Shown here: piece after piece, positions 7,331 through 14,795 of the stretch
Layout of the letters: each line of letters starts with the position of its first letter
Position numbering within the stretch: the first letter of the stretch is position 1
NCBI GenBank assembly: GCA_038253555.1
Contig: JBBSGZ010000035.1
Location: 1-30,592 of the forward strand
Length of the DNA stretch: 30,592 nt
DNA from: JALYUA01 sp038253555
Lineage (GTDB): Bacteria; Acidobacteriota; Thermoanaerobaculia; UBA5066; Gp7-AA6
Direction: 5' to 3'
Translations under genes and position numbers: made by a program
Notes under the pieces: model-generated
What the model was told of the DNA's origin: nothing
The model's input: the letters and a program-made list of their open reading frames with translations, nothing else
The model's database searches: none

Positions 7331-7920
7331 CCCCGGAAGAACTCGCGGCGGAGAACGAGGCGCTGAAGAGTCAGCTCGACGCCGCGCAGAAGCGGATCCG
7401 AAAAAACAACGCCGAAAATAAATCGTTGCGCTCCCGCCTCAAGTCGGGCGAGCCGCCAGCGGAACCTCCCGCCGACGACCCGGCGGAAGCGAAAACCGGC
7501 CAGCCGTTCCGGGGCCGGGCGTATCTCGGGGTGTCGGACGAGGATCACGAGACGCCGTCGGAAGCGCTCGCGCTCGTCCTCGCCAAGGCGGGCATTCTCG
7601 CGGACCACTTGGACACGGCCCACGAGAAGCTGCGCCCGTTAGCGAGCTTCGACGAGAACGACGAACTCGGCTTCGAGATCGACGGCGAATGGGTCCCGGC
7701 TGACGCGGAGACGATCGCCGCGCTGATCCCGAAGCAAATGCTCCGCCCCAAAGGCGGTGGCGGCAGCGGCAGCGGCAGCCCGAAGCCGGTGGCCATCGCG
7801 GCGAAGCCCGACCCGACGCTGCCTAAGGAAGTCATGTCGCAGTCAGCCTTTGAAAAGGCGCAAACCGCCGAAGGGAGCAGAGGGCTCCACGTGCGGGTGC
7901 AGAAGGAGGTGCTCAAGTGA
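7327..7920 (+). CDS. hypothetical coiled-coil element protein
   Basis: 197 aa. The GTG start at 7327 overlaps the preceding stop as GTGA, implying translational coupling. Residues 3-40 form a predicted coiled coil with regular Leu/Ala heptads (EELAAENEALKSQLDAAQKR), followed by a Pro/Glu-rich linker. A central domain (about 55-140) has DHETPSEALALVLAKAGILADHLDTAHEKL and EIDGEWVPADAETIAALIP. A Gly/Ser stretch (KGGGGSGSGS) leads to a basic tail. No family is recognised. Its place directly upstream of TerL is compatible with a packaging or head-interaction role, but that is inference from position only. Confidence 0.6.
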   Translation: MTPEELAAENEALKSQLDAAQKRIRKNNAENKSLRSRLKSGEPPAEPPADDPAEAKTGQPFRGRAYLGVSDEDHETPSEALALVLAKAGILADHLDTAHEKLRPLASFDENDELGFEIDGEWVPADAETIAALIPKQMLRPKGGGGSGSGSPKPVAIAAKPDPTLPKEVMSQSAFEKAQTAEGSRGLHVRVQKEVLK

Positions 7921-8450
7921 AACTGTCGCCCGGCCAACAGGCCTCGCTCGATAAAGCTCGGCGCCAACTTTTCGGCAGCATTCCCGCCACGGGTGCAGGC
8001 CGCACGCCGGACCCGCAGTCGCCCGCCGACACGCGACCGCGATTCGACCGGGGCCTGTTGAAAGGGCGGTTGATCAACGTCCACGACCGCTTCGAGGAAG
8101 AGGTTGCGCCGGACTTGGTACTCAGTGCCGCCAACGGCGGCGACCCCGACGCCAACAGGATCGTCGAGGCGCGCAAGGGCGAGTTCGACCGGTGGCTGGA
8201 GGAGACCACCCGCCGCGAGAAGGCCGAGCAACCCGCCCGGTCTGAGGCCGAAAGCCGCCGCGCCATCCAGAGCCTTGGCGTCACGATCCCGGAGGGGATG
8301 GATTCCGGTGCGTTCTACGAGGCGCACGCCGCTGAGCTGACCTCCTTGGAGAAAGCGGCGGCGCTGCGCGCTTCGGCGTCGGAACTTTCCACCACGGCCG
8401 AGCGCGTCGCGGCGGAAGCGCAAGCGGCCATGGCCACGAAGGCGAAGTGA
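7917..8450 (+). CDS. hypothetical helical element protein upstream of TerL
   Basis: 177 aa, with a GTG start at 7917 in a GTGA overlap with the previous stop. It is mostly helical and highly charged. It has an N-terminal basic segment (MKLSPGQQASLDKARRQLFG), a Pro-rich linker, a middle helix run (RLINVHDRFEEEVAPDLVLSAANGGDPDANRIVEARKGEFDRWLEE) and an Ala/Glu-rich C-terminal coiled coil (from about residue 140). No signal peptide or membrane segment is seen. I do not recognise the family. A small helical protein immediately before terL occupies the usual place of a terminase small subunit, so this is an alternative TerS candidate to the gene at 9889. Confidence 0.6.
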   Translation: MKLSPGQQASLDKARRQLFGSIPATGAGRTPDPQSPADTRPRFDRGLLKGRLINVHDRFEEEVAPDLVLSAANGGDPDANRIVEARKGEFDRWLEETTRREKAEQPARSEAESRRAIQSLGVTIPEGMDSGAFYEAHAAELTSLEKAAALRASASELSTTAERVAAEAQAAMATKAK

Positions 8451-9892
8451 GCACCGATCCGCGCTGGGCGTTGCTGGAGGCGTGCCGCCGGTCGCCGTTG
8501 GCGTGGCTCGGGGCGTTCCTGCCGGAGTTCAACCCGCACGAGTGGCAGCGGCAGGTTCTGGCGGCGCTGGAAGACCCGGGCTGCCACCGCATGGCGTACG
8601 TTTGCCCACGCGGCGCGGGGAAAACCAAACTCAACGCGATCTTGATCATGTGGTACATGACCACGCGGCCGGATTGCGTGGTCGTGGCCGTGACGCCCGT
8701 TTGGCGCCAGGCGGAAAGCCTGCGTCAAGAGCTGTTGTCGATCTGGTCGGACTCGCACCAGCTGCGCGGTCTGTTCCCCGGTTGGAAGATCGAAGCCGAG
8801 GGCATCTCGACGCCGCATCCGGGTTGGCGCTGCAGCATCGCCACGGCTTCCAACGCGCAGAATCTCGAGGGCGCCCACTCCACGAAAAGCCCTCCGCTCG
8901 TCCTCATCGACGAGGCCGCCCGGTTGCCGGATGACCACTTCAACTCTCTGCAGGGGATCCTGACCACGCCCGGATCGGTCGAGATCGCCTCCTCCGTTGC
9001 AGGGAAACCGGAGGGGTGGTTTTACCGCTCGTACCACGGCGACCGGTGGCTCTGGCAGCGGACCTTCATCTTCACGGCGGCGGACCTGCCCCACCTGGCC
9101 GCGCAGTACAAGATCGAGCGGGCGCGTCTCGGGCCGGACGACCCGACCTTCCGGCAGCAGTGGTTGAGCGAGTTCAAGGCCACTTCCGAGTGGAGCATCT
9201 TTTCGCCCGAGCTGATCGAAAGCTGCATCGGCCTGGACCCTGACCTCGACGATGAGGTAATTCCCGGTCACGGCCCCCCGCGAATCCGGCGCATGGGTTG
9301 GGACGTGTCGCGGAGCGGCGACGACTCCGTTCTCTGCCTCACCGTCGGGCGCAGGGTGGCGGAGTTCGCCACGCTGCCGAAAGTCGACCTCATGCAGCAA
9401 GTCGCCATGACGATCGAGCAGGTTCACCGCTGGCGCGTTCAGGACATCGCCGTTGATGCTATCGGCATGGGTTTGGGTGTCTGCTCCCGCCTCGCCGAAC
9501 AGCTGGCCGGCCTGCGCAAGATCTGCCGCCACGAGCACAAGGTCACCCCCTTCAACGCGAGCCGGAAGGCCGAGGACGGCGAAAAGTATTTCAACAAGAA
9601 AACGGAGCTCGTGCTCAACCTGAAGCGGCTGATGGAGGACGGGCAGATCGGCTTCCCGGCGCGGCGCGGCGATCAGACGGCGTACGTTGACCGCCTGTCG
9701 CGGGAGTTGCAGGGCCTGCGGCTGATCGAGACGTTTCGAGGTGCCTCGCGGATTCAAGACCCGGACGCCTCGCCGGACGTGCTCGACTCGATGCTGATCG
9801 CCTTGTCGTTACGCGAAGGCCTGGGGAAGAAAGTCGGCGTCTTCACCTACAGCCCGACGTGGCTCGGGTACGACCCGCCGGGCCTGCTATGA
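8447..9892 (+). CDS. terL: phage terminase large subunit (TerL)
   Basis: 481 aa, with a GTG start at 8447 coupled by a GTGA overlap. This is the DNA-packaging motor. The N-terminal ATPase domain has a terminase-type Walker A CPRGAGKT (53-60) and Walker B LVLIDEAARLPD (D155, E156), followed by the coupling region ILTTPGS. The C-terminal RNase H-like nuclease has MGWDVSRSGDDSVL (D286), DIAVDAIGMG (D333, D337) and SPDVLDSMLIAL (D444, D447). Its length is normal for a TerL and all frames are intact. In a phage it docks on a portal and fills procapsids; this element encodes neither, so it would need a helper's particle. A 480-aa antisense frame over this gene is a shadow. Confidence 0.9.
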   Translation: MSTDPRWALLEACRRSPLAWLGAFLPEFNPHEWQRQVLAALEDPGCHRMAYVCPRGAGKTKLNAILIMWYMTTRPDCVVVAVTPVWRQAESLRQELLSIWSDSHQLRGLFPGWKIEAEGISTPHPGWRCSIATASNAQNLEGAHSTKSPPLVLIDEAARLPDDHFNSLQGILTTPGSVEIASSVAGKPEGWFYRSYHGDRWLWQRTFIFTAADLPHLAAQYKIERARLGPDDPTFRQQWLSEFKATSEWSIFSPELIESCIGLDPDLDDEVIPGHGPPRIRRMGWDVSRSGDDSVLCLTVGRRVAEFATLPKVDLMQQVAMTIEQVHRWRVQDIAVDAIGMGLGVCSRLAEQLAGLRKICRHEHKVTPFNASRKAEDGEKYFNKKTELVLNLKRLMEDGQIGFPARRGDQTAYVDRLSRELQGLRLIETFRGASRIQDPDASPDVLDSMLIALSLREGLGKKVGVFTYSPTWLGYDPPGLL

Positions 9893-10230
9893 CGCGGCCC
9901 AAGGGCGTTTTAAACAAAAGGACGCGGAAGTTCGCGCGGATGTTGGCGCGACTGGAACGCGAAGGCAAGATCAGCGTGCAGGCGGTGCTGATCAGGTTGT
10001 ACGAGACGGCCGCCAGCTCCGACTACGAAAAGAACCCCGACCGCAACGCGGCGGCCCGCGAGTTCCTCAACCGGTCTCTCGGCCCCACGGTCCACGCTTT
10101 CAAGGTGGAACACGCCATCGGCGGTGTCGATGCGGTGACTCAACTCCTGCGGCAGATCGCCGCCAGCGAGGAACAGAAGCGCCTAGAGGAGGGGGCGATT
10201 ACGTCAGAGGTCGTCGAAACGCACGAGTAG
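9889..10230 (+). CDS. small basic protein, possible terminase small subunit
   Basis: 113 aa. The ATG at 9889 overlaps the TerL stop as ATGA, so it is chosen over an upstream in-frame start at 9859. The N-terminus MTRPKGVLNKRTRKFARMLARLEREG resembles the 'RPKG..NK' DNA-binding opening found in many small phage packaging-region proteins. A helical body follows (VQAVLIRLYETAA; AAREFLNRSLGP) with an acidic tail. Small subunits usually bind the packaging site as rings and regulate TerL. Here the gene lies after terL rather than before it. The assignment is tentative. A hairpin at 10240-10262 ends the operon. Confidence 0.5.
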   Translation: MTRPKGVLNKRTRKFARMLARLEREGKISVQAVLIRLYETAASSDYEKNPDRNAAAREFLNRSLGPTVHAFKVEHAIGGVDAVTQLLRQIAASEEQKRLEEGAITSEVVETHE

Positions 10231-10239
10231 AAAACGAAA

Positions 10240-10262
10240 GGCCCCCGCTATCAACGGGGGCC
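10240..10262. terminator. hairpin terminator, best oriented to the minus strand but ending the plus operon
   Basis: Perfect 8-bp stem GGCCCCCG/CGGGGGCC with a 7-nt loop. The plus-strand upstream flank is A-rich (AAAACGAAA), so the minus strand reads hairpin then TTTCGTTTT, a Rho-independent signal. On the plus strand it separates the packaging genes from xis/int. No minus-strand gene close to the right end uses it. Confidence 0.6.
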
Positions 10263-10281
10263 ACAGAAACGGAGGACAGGA

Positions 10282-10608
10282 GTGATTAAAAGTTTAGCCC
10301 CGCCGGTTTCAACAACCAAAGACCAAACTTGGGCTGATGCCATGACGCATACGCTGCGCATGTCAGTCGAACGCCGACTCGCCGCTGAGCGCGCTCTGAC
10401 GGCTGCGCGCGCTGCACCGGCCACACCGGCAGTACCGCCGCTGACAGTGGGTCTCGACGAGGCCGAAAGGCTTGTCGGCATTTCGGCTCGAACGCTCCGG
10501 CGCTACGCCGCCGATGGACGGATCCCGTCAACACATATCGGTCGCCGCTTGCTTTTCAAGCTTGCCGACCTGCAAAAGGTGGTGAGCGCCCCGCGGAGGC
10601 GGCCATGA
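10282..10608 (+). CDS. excisionase-like helix-turn-helix protein
   Basis: 108 aa with a GTG start at 10282 after a strong GGAGGACAGGA site. Residues 57-100 form a MerR/excisionase-type winged HTH (HTH_17): DEAERLVGISARTLRRYAADG, then RIPSTHIGRRLLFKLADLQ. In integrative elements such proteins bend DNA at the att sites to direct excision, or repress the integrase. Its stop overlaps the integrase start as ATGA, so the two are co-translated, which fits a recombination directionality factor. Confidence 0.75.
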   Translation: MIKSLAPPVSTTKDQTWADAMTHTLRMSVERRLAAERALTAARAAPATPAVPPLTVGLDEAERLVGISARTLRRYAADGRIPSTHIGRRLLFKLADLQKVVSAPRRRP

Positions 10609-11744
10609 CGCGGCGCAAGTTGCCACAGGGCATCTACGGACCACGCAACGGCCTTTACGGCTGCCGCGTGCCGCTGACGGCGGCCCAAGCGGCGGCGTTC
10701 GGTTTCAAGACGCGGCGGCCCCGTCAGCTCGTGGCCGACACCGTGCCCGGCGCTGAGAAGTACAGGTTCGAGGCGCTGGGGCGGGTGCAGCGGGGCGAAC
10801 ACCCTTTCCCCCGACCGGGGGGCGGGGCGGCGGGCGTTGGGCTGCAAACGGTCGCTGAGATCGTCGAGCGGTACCTCCGGGTTTCCGCTTCCCGTAGCGC
10901 CGGGGGGCGAGCGGTAAAAGCGCGACTCGCCAAAAACGTCGTGCGCTACCTCGGCGACAAAGTAGCGGCGACGCTGACCGAGTCGGACCTCGCGTGGTTC
11001 CGAGACCAGCGTGCAGCGGAAGCGGTTCAGCGCAACGGCACGACCGCGAAGGGTCGCACGGCGGGACCGGCAACGGTCAAGTTGGACTTGCGGTTGCTGT
11101 GCGCGGCGCTCAACTCAGCCAAGGACGAAACGCTGATCGGGCCGCATGTCTTCGACGCGCTGTCGAAGGCCGCACGCAAACGCCTGATGCCGAAAAACCG
11201 AAGGCCCTTCCAGCGCGTATCGGACGAGATGTTTGCCGCGATCTTGGCCGAATTGCCCGGCGGCTACCACCGTATCGCTGCGTTTCTGCTGTTCACCGGG
11301 ATGAGGAAGTCTGAGGCGGAATCGCTGACGTGGGGTCAGGTCAGCCGGGGCGAGGTCAAGCTCCTCGGCACCAAGAACGGCGAGGACCGCGTGGTGGAGC
11401 TGTCACCCGACGCGCTGGCCGTTCTGGGCAAGCGCACGGCGATCAGCGAGCGCGTGTTCGCGGAGATGAGTCCTGGGGCTTTTGAGCGGGCGTGGATCCG
11501 GGCGCGGAAGCGCGCCGGGCTGACGACGCGGATACATGACTTGCGCGGCGAGTTCGCCTCTCGCTACGACGAGGGGGGCGGAACGATGCGCGAGCTGATG
11601 GACGTGGGCGGCTGGAAGTCACTCGGCATCATCGAGCACTACCTGAAGCCGCGAAAGGAACGGATCCGCGAAGTGCTCCAGCGGATGAGCGGCGCGGCCC
11701 AAACGTTCCCCTCGTGCGTTCCCGGCCGGGCGTCAAACGCGTGA
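10605..11744 (+). CDS. int: tyrosine recombinase (integrase)
   Basis: 379 aa with an ATG at 10605 overlapping the xis stop. The N-terminal arm-binding region (1-70) has GPRNGLYGCRVPL. The core-binding SAM-like domain is about 80-175. The catalytic domain shows the complete set: R234 in LFTGMRKSE, K257 in LLGTKNGED, H311 and R314 in IHDLRGEF, W337 in VGGWKS in the place of the second His, and the nucleophile Y346 in IEHYLKP. It catalyses recombination between the element and the tRNA-Arg 3' end. The gene ends 41 bp before attR, the usual place for int. All catalytic residues are intact. Confidence 0.93.
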   Translation: MTRRKLPQGIYGPRNGLYGCRVPLTAAQAAAFGFKTRRPRQLVADTVPGAEKYRFEALGRVQRGEHPFPRPGGGAAGVGLQTVAEIVERYLRVSASRSAGGRAVKARLAKNVVRYLGDKVAATLTESDLAWFRDQRAAEAVQRNGTTAKGRTAGPATVKLDLRLLCAALNSAKDETLIGPHVFDALSKAARKRLMPKNRRPFQRVSDEMFAAILAELPGGYHRIAAFLLFTGMRKSEAESLTWGQVSRGEVKLLGTKNGEDRVVELSPDALAVLGKRTAISERVFAEMSPGAFERAWIRARKRAGLTTRIHDLRGEFASRYDEGGGTMRELMDVGGWKSLGIIEHYLKPRKERIREVLQRMSGAAQTFPSCVPGRASNA

Positions 11745-11785
11745 AAGGTGCGTATTCATTGACGATTGTGGGGGAGGAATTGAAG

Positions 11786-11828
11786 TTCCTAAACTCTAGG
11801 TCGGCGGTTCGAGTCCGCCCGGCCCCAC
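11786..11828 (+). repeat. attR, displaced 3' half of tRNA-Arg with encoded CCA
   Basis: Perfect 43-bp copy of 3521-3563. The following CA completes an encoded CCA after the discriminator base, and a hairpin plus T-run follows at 11842. This is therefore the original chromosomal 3' end of the tRNA gene. Confidence 0.95.
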
Positions 11829-11841
11829 CATAAGAACCCTG

Positions 11842-11859
11842 GCCCGCTCAGCGGGCTTT
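11842..11859 (+). terminator. original tRNA-Arg terminator
   Basis: GCCCGC-TCA-GCGGGC followed by TTT. It sits 12 bp after the CCA of the displaced tRNA 3' end, so it probably terminated the tRNA before the insertion moved it 8.3 kb away. Confidence 0.6.
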
Positions 11860-12039
11860 GGAGTTTCCCGAATCGTCCCACGTGTCCACCAGGGTGCCCG
11901 TTCGTTGGTCGTCTCTCGAAGTCGTCTCGGAGTCGGGAAGGGCCTGGACTTCGAGAGTCGCTCCTGCGATTCCTGTTCGGGGACGCCAATGGCGGTCGAG
12001 TGCGCTGGCGGACAGCTTCCGCTGACGGTCTTCCACATC

Positions 12040-12255
12040 ATGTTCCGCGTGAGCGTGAATCAAGAGGCCGGAGAAGACGTTTTTCTCTCGTGCCCGGTTT
12101 GCGGCTCCAGAGCGACGACGGTAGCCTTGATTCCCCATCCTTTCCGGGACGACGTGAAGCTCGCGCGCTGCCCCAACGGGGACACCTTTCAGTACACGGT
12201 GAATGTAGACGGGGGTACGAGGGTCCTCACGTTCAGCCGACGCCCTTCGTCCTGA
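12040..12255 (+). CDS. small hypothetical protein with CPVCG zinc-ribbon-like motif
   Basis: About 71 aa from ATG 12040; an in-frame ATG at 11989 would add 17 residues. There is one CPVCG knuckle (FLSCPVCGSRATTVAL) and one later Cys (LARCPNGDTF), so at most three Cys ligands are visible. This is half of a typical zinc ribbon, followed by beta-strand-like text (FQYTVNVDGGTRVLTFSRR). No strong ribosome binding site is seen. It is a plausible host gene just outside attR, with unknown function and uncertain start. Confidence 0.4.
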   Translation: MFRVSVNQEAGEDVFLSCPVCGSRATTVALIPHPFRDDVKLARCPNGDTFQYTVNVDGGTRVLTFSRRPSS

Positions 12256-12431
12256 GCGTCGGACGGGCCGGAACCATTCCGACGCTGCGGTGCGGTCGCT
12301 CTTAACGGTAGCGACTGATTTGATCCCGCCCCCTGATCGTCCGACGGCGAATCCAAACCGCTCAGTGTTCGAGCGACCTCGGAAAGCGCTGATCCGCTTC
12401 TGCCGTCATCCCGATAGCGGAATCGTTCCCG

Positions 12432-13604
12432 CTAATTCGTCACCGCACTGGAAACGAAAGAGGGCTCCGGCATCAGGTGGCGGGGCAGGTCGATGGTGAA
12501 GACGCACCCCAAGCCGGGCTTGTTATGAACGGTGAGAGTCCCCTCGTTGGCCATGACGCTGTTCCGGGAGATGGACAGGCCGAGCCCGAGGCCGGTGTTG
12601 TCCGCGCTGCCCCGCTTGAAGGGGACAAAAAGATCTTCATGATCGCCCGGCGGAAGCCCTCCGCAGTTGTCCTCGACGTCGATATGGATGCGGTCGTCGG
12701 CCCCGTAGGTGTTCAGTCTGACTTCGGACCGGGGACGAGTGAACTTGAACGCGTTCTGCAGCAGGTTCCCCACGGCCGCGAACAGCAGGTCGCGGTCGGC
12801 ATCGACGGCAAGTTCGGGCGCAACAGCTGAGACCGTCAGCACGCAGTCCTTAACCTGCGCTTCCAGCGATGCGGAAAGCTTCACTTCCGCAATGAAGTCG
12901 GCCAGGGAGAACAGCCGCTGCTGAGCGGGCTCTCCGGCCGCCAGCCGCACCTCGGTCAGGGTGCGGTCGATGAGATTGGATAATCCCACGAGGCTCCGGT
13001 CGAGCACAGCTCCCGTCGCCCCGGTCAGCCCGACCTTGCCAGCTTTGATGGCGGCGAGCGCGAGATTGGCAGTCGAGAGGCGGTTGCGCAGCTCGTGGGC
13101 AAAAAATCCCAACCGTTCATTCAAAGCGCTGGTCTGCGTGTCTGCTACGGCAGAATCCCGCCGGGAATTGAACTCGGTGACGGCAACGGCGATCCCGTTG
13201 TCGAGGCAGCGGTTCAAGGTTCGGAATTCGTCGATCGTGATCGGCGCGTTGTGCTCGAAGGCCAGATCCGTGATCGCCTGACAGAGATCGCCGTAGTCGT
13301 GAACGACCTGTTCGACCGTGAACCCATGCCGTTGTAACTCCCGGCCATGAAGCACAGCCGTCTCGCCAATTTCGGACCGGGTGGATTCCGCCTTTTGACC
13401 GCTGGAGGGACCGGAGACCTCGCGACTCTGCATCGGGTCCGACGTCAGCTCCATCTGGAGCGTCTTGATGAGCTGATCGAGGAAGAGGGGGATTCCGTGC
13501 CGCAGTTCGCCTTCGGTCACCCTGGGCTCGGGCCGCTGCGCGACCTTCAACCGGCATCGCTCGATCAGGTCGGTGCGGTTGGCGATGAGGAACTCGTTCA
13601 GCAC
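12432..13604 (-). CDS. soluble sensor histidine kinase
   Basis: 390 aa, GTG start. No membrane segment is present, so it is cytoplasmic. The N-terminal region (about 5-150) is all-helical and resembles the RsbRD/globin-like sensory domain placed before some kinases (ANRTDLIERCR, then LHGRELQRHGFTVEQVVHDYG). The H-box FFAHELRNRLSTA gives H170 as the phosphoacceptor. The catalytic domain has the N-box NLLQNAFKF (280-288), G1 DVEDNCGGLP (309-318), the F-box FVPFKRG and G2 GLGLGLSIS (338-346). No response regulator lies next to it, so it is an orphan kinase in this window. An inverted repeat about 90 bp upstream (13695-13720) may be a regulatory site. Confidence 0.85.
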   Translation of the reverse strand: MLNEFLIANRTDLIERCRLKVAQRPEPRVTEGELRHGIPLFLDQLIKTLQMELTSDPMQSREVSGPSSGQKAESTRSEIGETAVLHGRELQRHGFTVEQVVHDYGDLCQAITDLAFEHNAPITIDEFRTLNRCLDNGIAVAVTEFNSRRDSAVADTQTSALNERLGFFAHELRNRLSTANLALAAIKAGKVGLTGATGAVLDRSLVGLSNLIDRTLTEVRLAAGEPAQQRLFSLADFIAEVKLSASLEAQVKDCVLTVSAVAPELAVDADRDLLFAAVGNLLQNAFKFTRPRSEVRLNTYGADDRIHIDVEDNCGGLPPGDHEDLFVPFKRGSADNTGLGLGLSISRNSVMANEGTLTVHNKPGLGCVFTIDLPRHLMPEPSFVSSAVTN

Positions 13605-13932
13605 TCCACCAGCATACGCTCGTTTGGCCCAGGCGGAAGCGGAATGCGCCCTCCGCCGCTCGATCTCGGCCCTCGCCGAGCTGAGAAGAAGCGTTAACCG
13701 GTCAAGTTCGGAACCGGTTACGTGAGAGAGAGAGCGGGGGGAATGGCTCGGACGAAAAGGGACAGCACCCGGTCAGGTATTTCCTCTACGCGTGCTTCGA
13801 CGCTCTTCGTCATGTTTATAAAAGAGCAACATTTATGCCACGCCGTCTTTGCTGTCTGGCATGATGCCGGATTCGTCAATCAGGTTCCGGCGATTTCCGG
13901 TCCGCCTGCTTTGTTGGGCCTGGAGCCGCGTC
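13605..13932. other. 328-bp gap between the SDR gene and the kinase gene
   Basis: No gene is supported. The gap holds a perfect inverted repeat TAACCGGT/ACCGGTTA and an A/T-rich patch at about 13812-13840 that could contain a minus-strand promoter for the kinase, though no clear -35/-10 pair is visible. Confidence 0.4.
13695..13720. promoter_or_regulatory. inverted repeat TAACCGGT-N10-ACCGGTTA, candidate operator
   Basis: Two perfect 8-bp arms with an 18-bp arm-to-arm period lie 91-116 bp upstream of the kinase start. Arms nearly two helical turns apart fit a dimeric HTH regulator. No T-run follows, so a terminator is unlikely. Confidence 0.4.
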
Positions 13933-14766
13933 TCAGTGCATCTTCAGCGCCCGCCGCATCGCGCGGTCGAGAGCACGGTCGGTCAGCAAACGCCTCAACG
14001 GGATCATCATTCTCGGCATACGGCCGATCGCGTAGCGGGTCTTCGGGCGTAGCGATTCGATCGAGTTCACGATGACGTTCGCCACCCGTTCGGGAGGCAG
14101 GACGCCCGCCTGGAACTCCTTCCGCATGGCGCTCTCGGCGTTCCGGTAGACCGCCGCGTACGCTCCCGTCCGGCCGAGCAGGTCCGCGACGCCCGCGCCG
14201 GCGCGGTCCGAAAATCTCGTCGCGATCGGACCCGGTTCGATGACGACAACGCGGATGCCGAACCCGGCCACCTCGACCCGGAGCGCGTCGGAGACCGCTT
14301 CGAGAGCGTGCTTCGAGGCGCAGTAGGGTGACGCAAACGGGATCGGAATGCGGCCCGCCACGGACGACACATTGACGATGGTCCCGGCGCCCGCCGCCCG
14401 CATCGCGGGAAGGACCGCCGAAAGCATCGCGATCGCACCGAACACGTTGACTTCGAACTGGGCCCGCCAGTCTTCGAGCGCCACGTCTTCGACCGCACCG
14501 TAACGCCCGTGCCCCGCGTTGTTCACGAGCGCGTCGATCGTGCCCTCCTCCGCCACGGCGGTCCGGACGGCGGCGGCGATCGAAGCGGCCTCCGTGACGT
14601 CGAGAGGGAGCGTCCGGATGCCCGGCACGGACGCCAGGTCCGAGATCGAATTCAGGTCGCGGGCGGTGGCATACACGCGATGGCCGCGCGCGGCGGCTTC
14701 GAAAGCGGTGGCGCGGCCGATCCCGGACGAGCAGCCCGTCACGAGAACGACTTGTCGGCGGGGCAC
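13933..14766 (-). CDS. short-chain dehydrogenase/reductase (SDR)
   Basis: 277 aa, GTG start, classical SDR. The nucleotide-binding motif is TGCSSGIG (about 10-17), the structural motif NNAG (about 87-90), the catalytic Ser lies in NVSSVAG, and YCASK supplies the Tyr and Lys. R/D residues after strand 2 (ATARDLNS) suggest NADP(H) preference. Substrate cannot be read from sequence; the C-terminal basic tail (RMMIPLRRLLTDRALDRAMRR) is like that of SDRs acting on membrane or lipid substrates. It is divergently arranged with the PH-domain gene across a gap of about 30 bp, so their promoters must overlap. Confidence 0.85.
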   Translation of the reverse strand: MPRRQVVLVTGCSSGIGRATAFEAAARGHRVYATARDLNSISDLASVPGIRTLPLDVTEAASIAAAVRTAVAEEGTIDALVNNAGHGRYGAVEDVALEDWRAQFEVNVFGAIAMLSAVLPAMRAAGAGTIVNVSSVAGRIPIPFASPYCASKHALEAVSDALRVEVAGFGIRVVVIEPGPIATRFSDRAGAGVADLLGRTGAYAAVYRNAESAMRKEFQAGVLPPERVANVIVNSIESLRPKTRYAIGRMPRMMIPLRRLLTDRALDRAMRRALKMH

Positions 14767-14795
14767 GGCGCGATGTTACCCTTCACTTGCGAACC

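Larger units (their letters stand above)
3521..11828 (+). mobile_element. tRNA-Arg-integrated phage-satellite-like element (~8.3 kb)
   Basis: The element is bounded by perfect 43-bp direct repeats, attL 3521-3563 inside tRNA-Arg(CCT) and attR 11786-11828. Gene order left to right is primase-helicase; candidate origin; a divergent minus-strand gene; RHH protein; two unknown proteins; TerL; TerS-like protein; excisionase-like HTH; tyrosine integrase next to attR. Most plus-strand genes overlap by the four bases GTGA or ATGA. No capsid, portal, scaffold/protease, tail, lysis or conjugation gene is recognisable. Replication, integration and packaging-motor functions without particle genes fit a phage satellite; a heavily reduced prophage is the alternative. 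The intact reading frames, intact att repeats and complete integrase motifs suggest it is recent and possibly still mobile. Confidence 0.85.

Noticed and set aside
8315..9757. 480-aa minus-strand open frame antisense to TerL
   Set aside because: Shadow of terL; Arg/Pro/Val-rich and without motifs.
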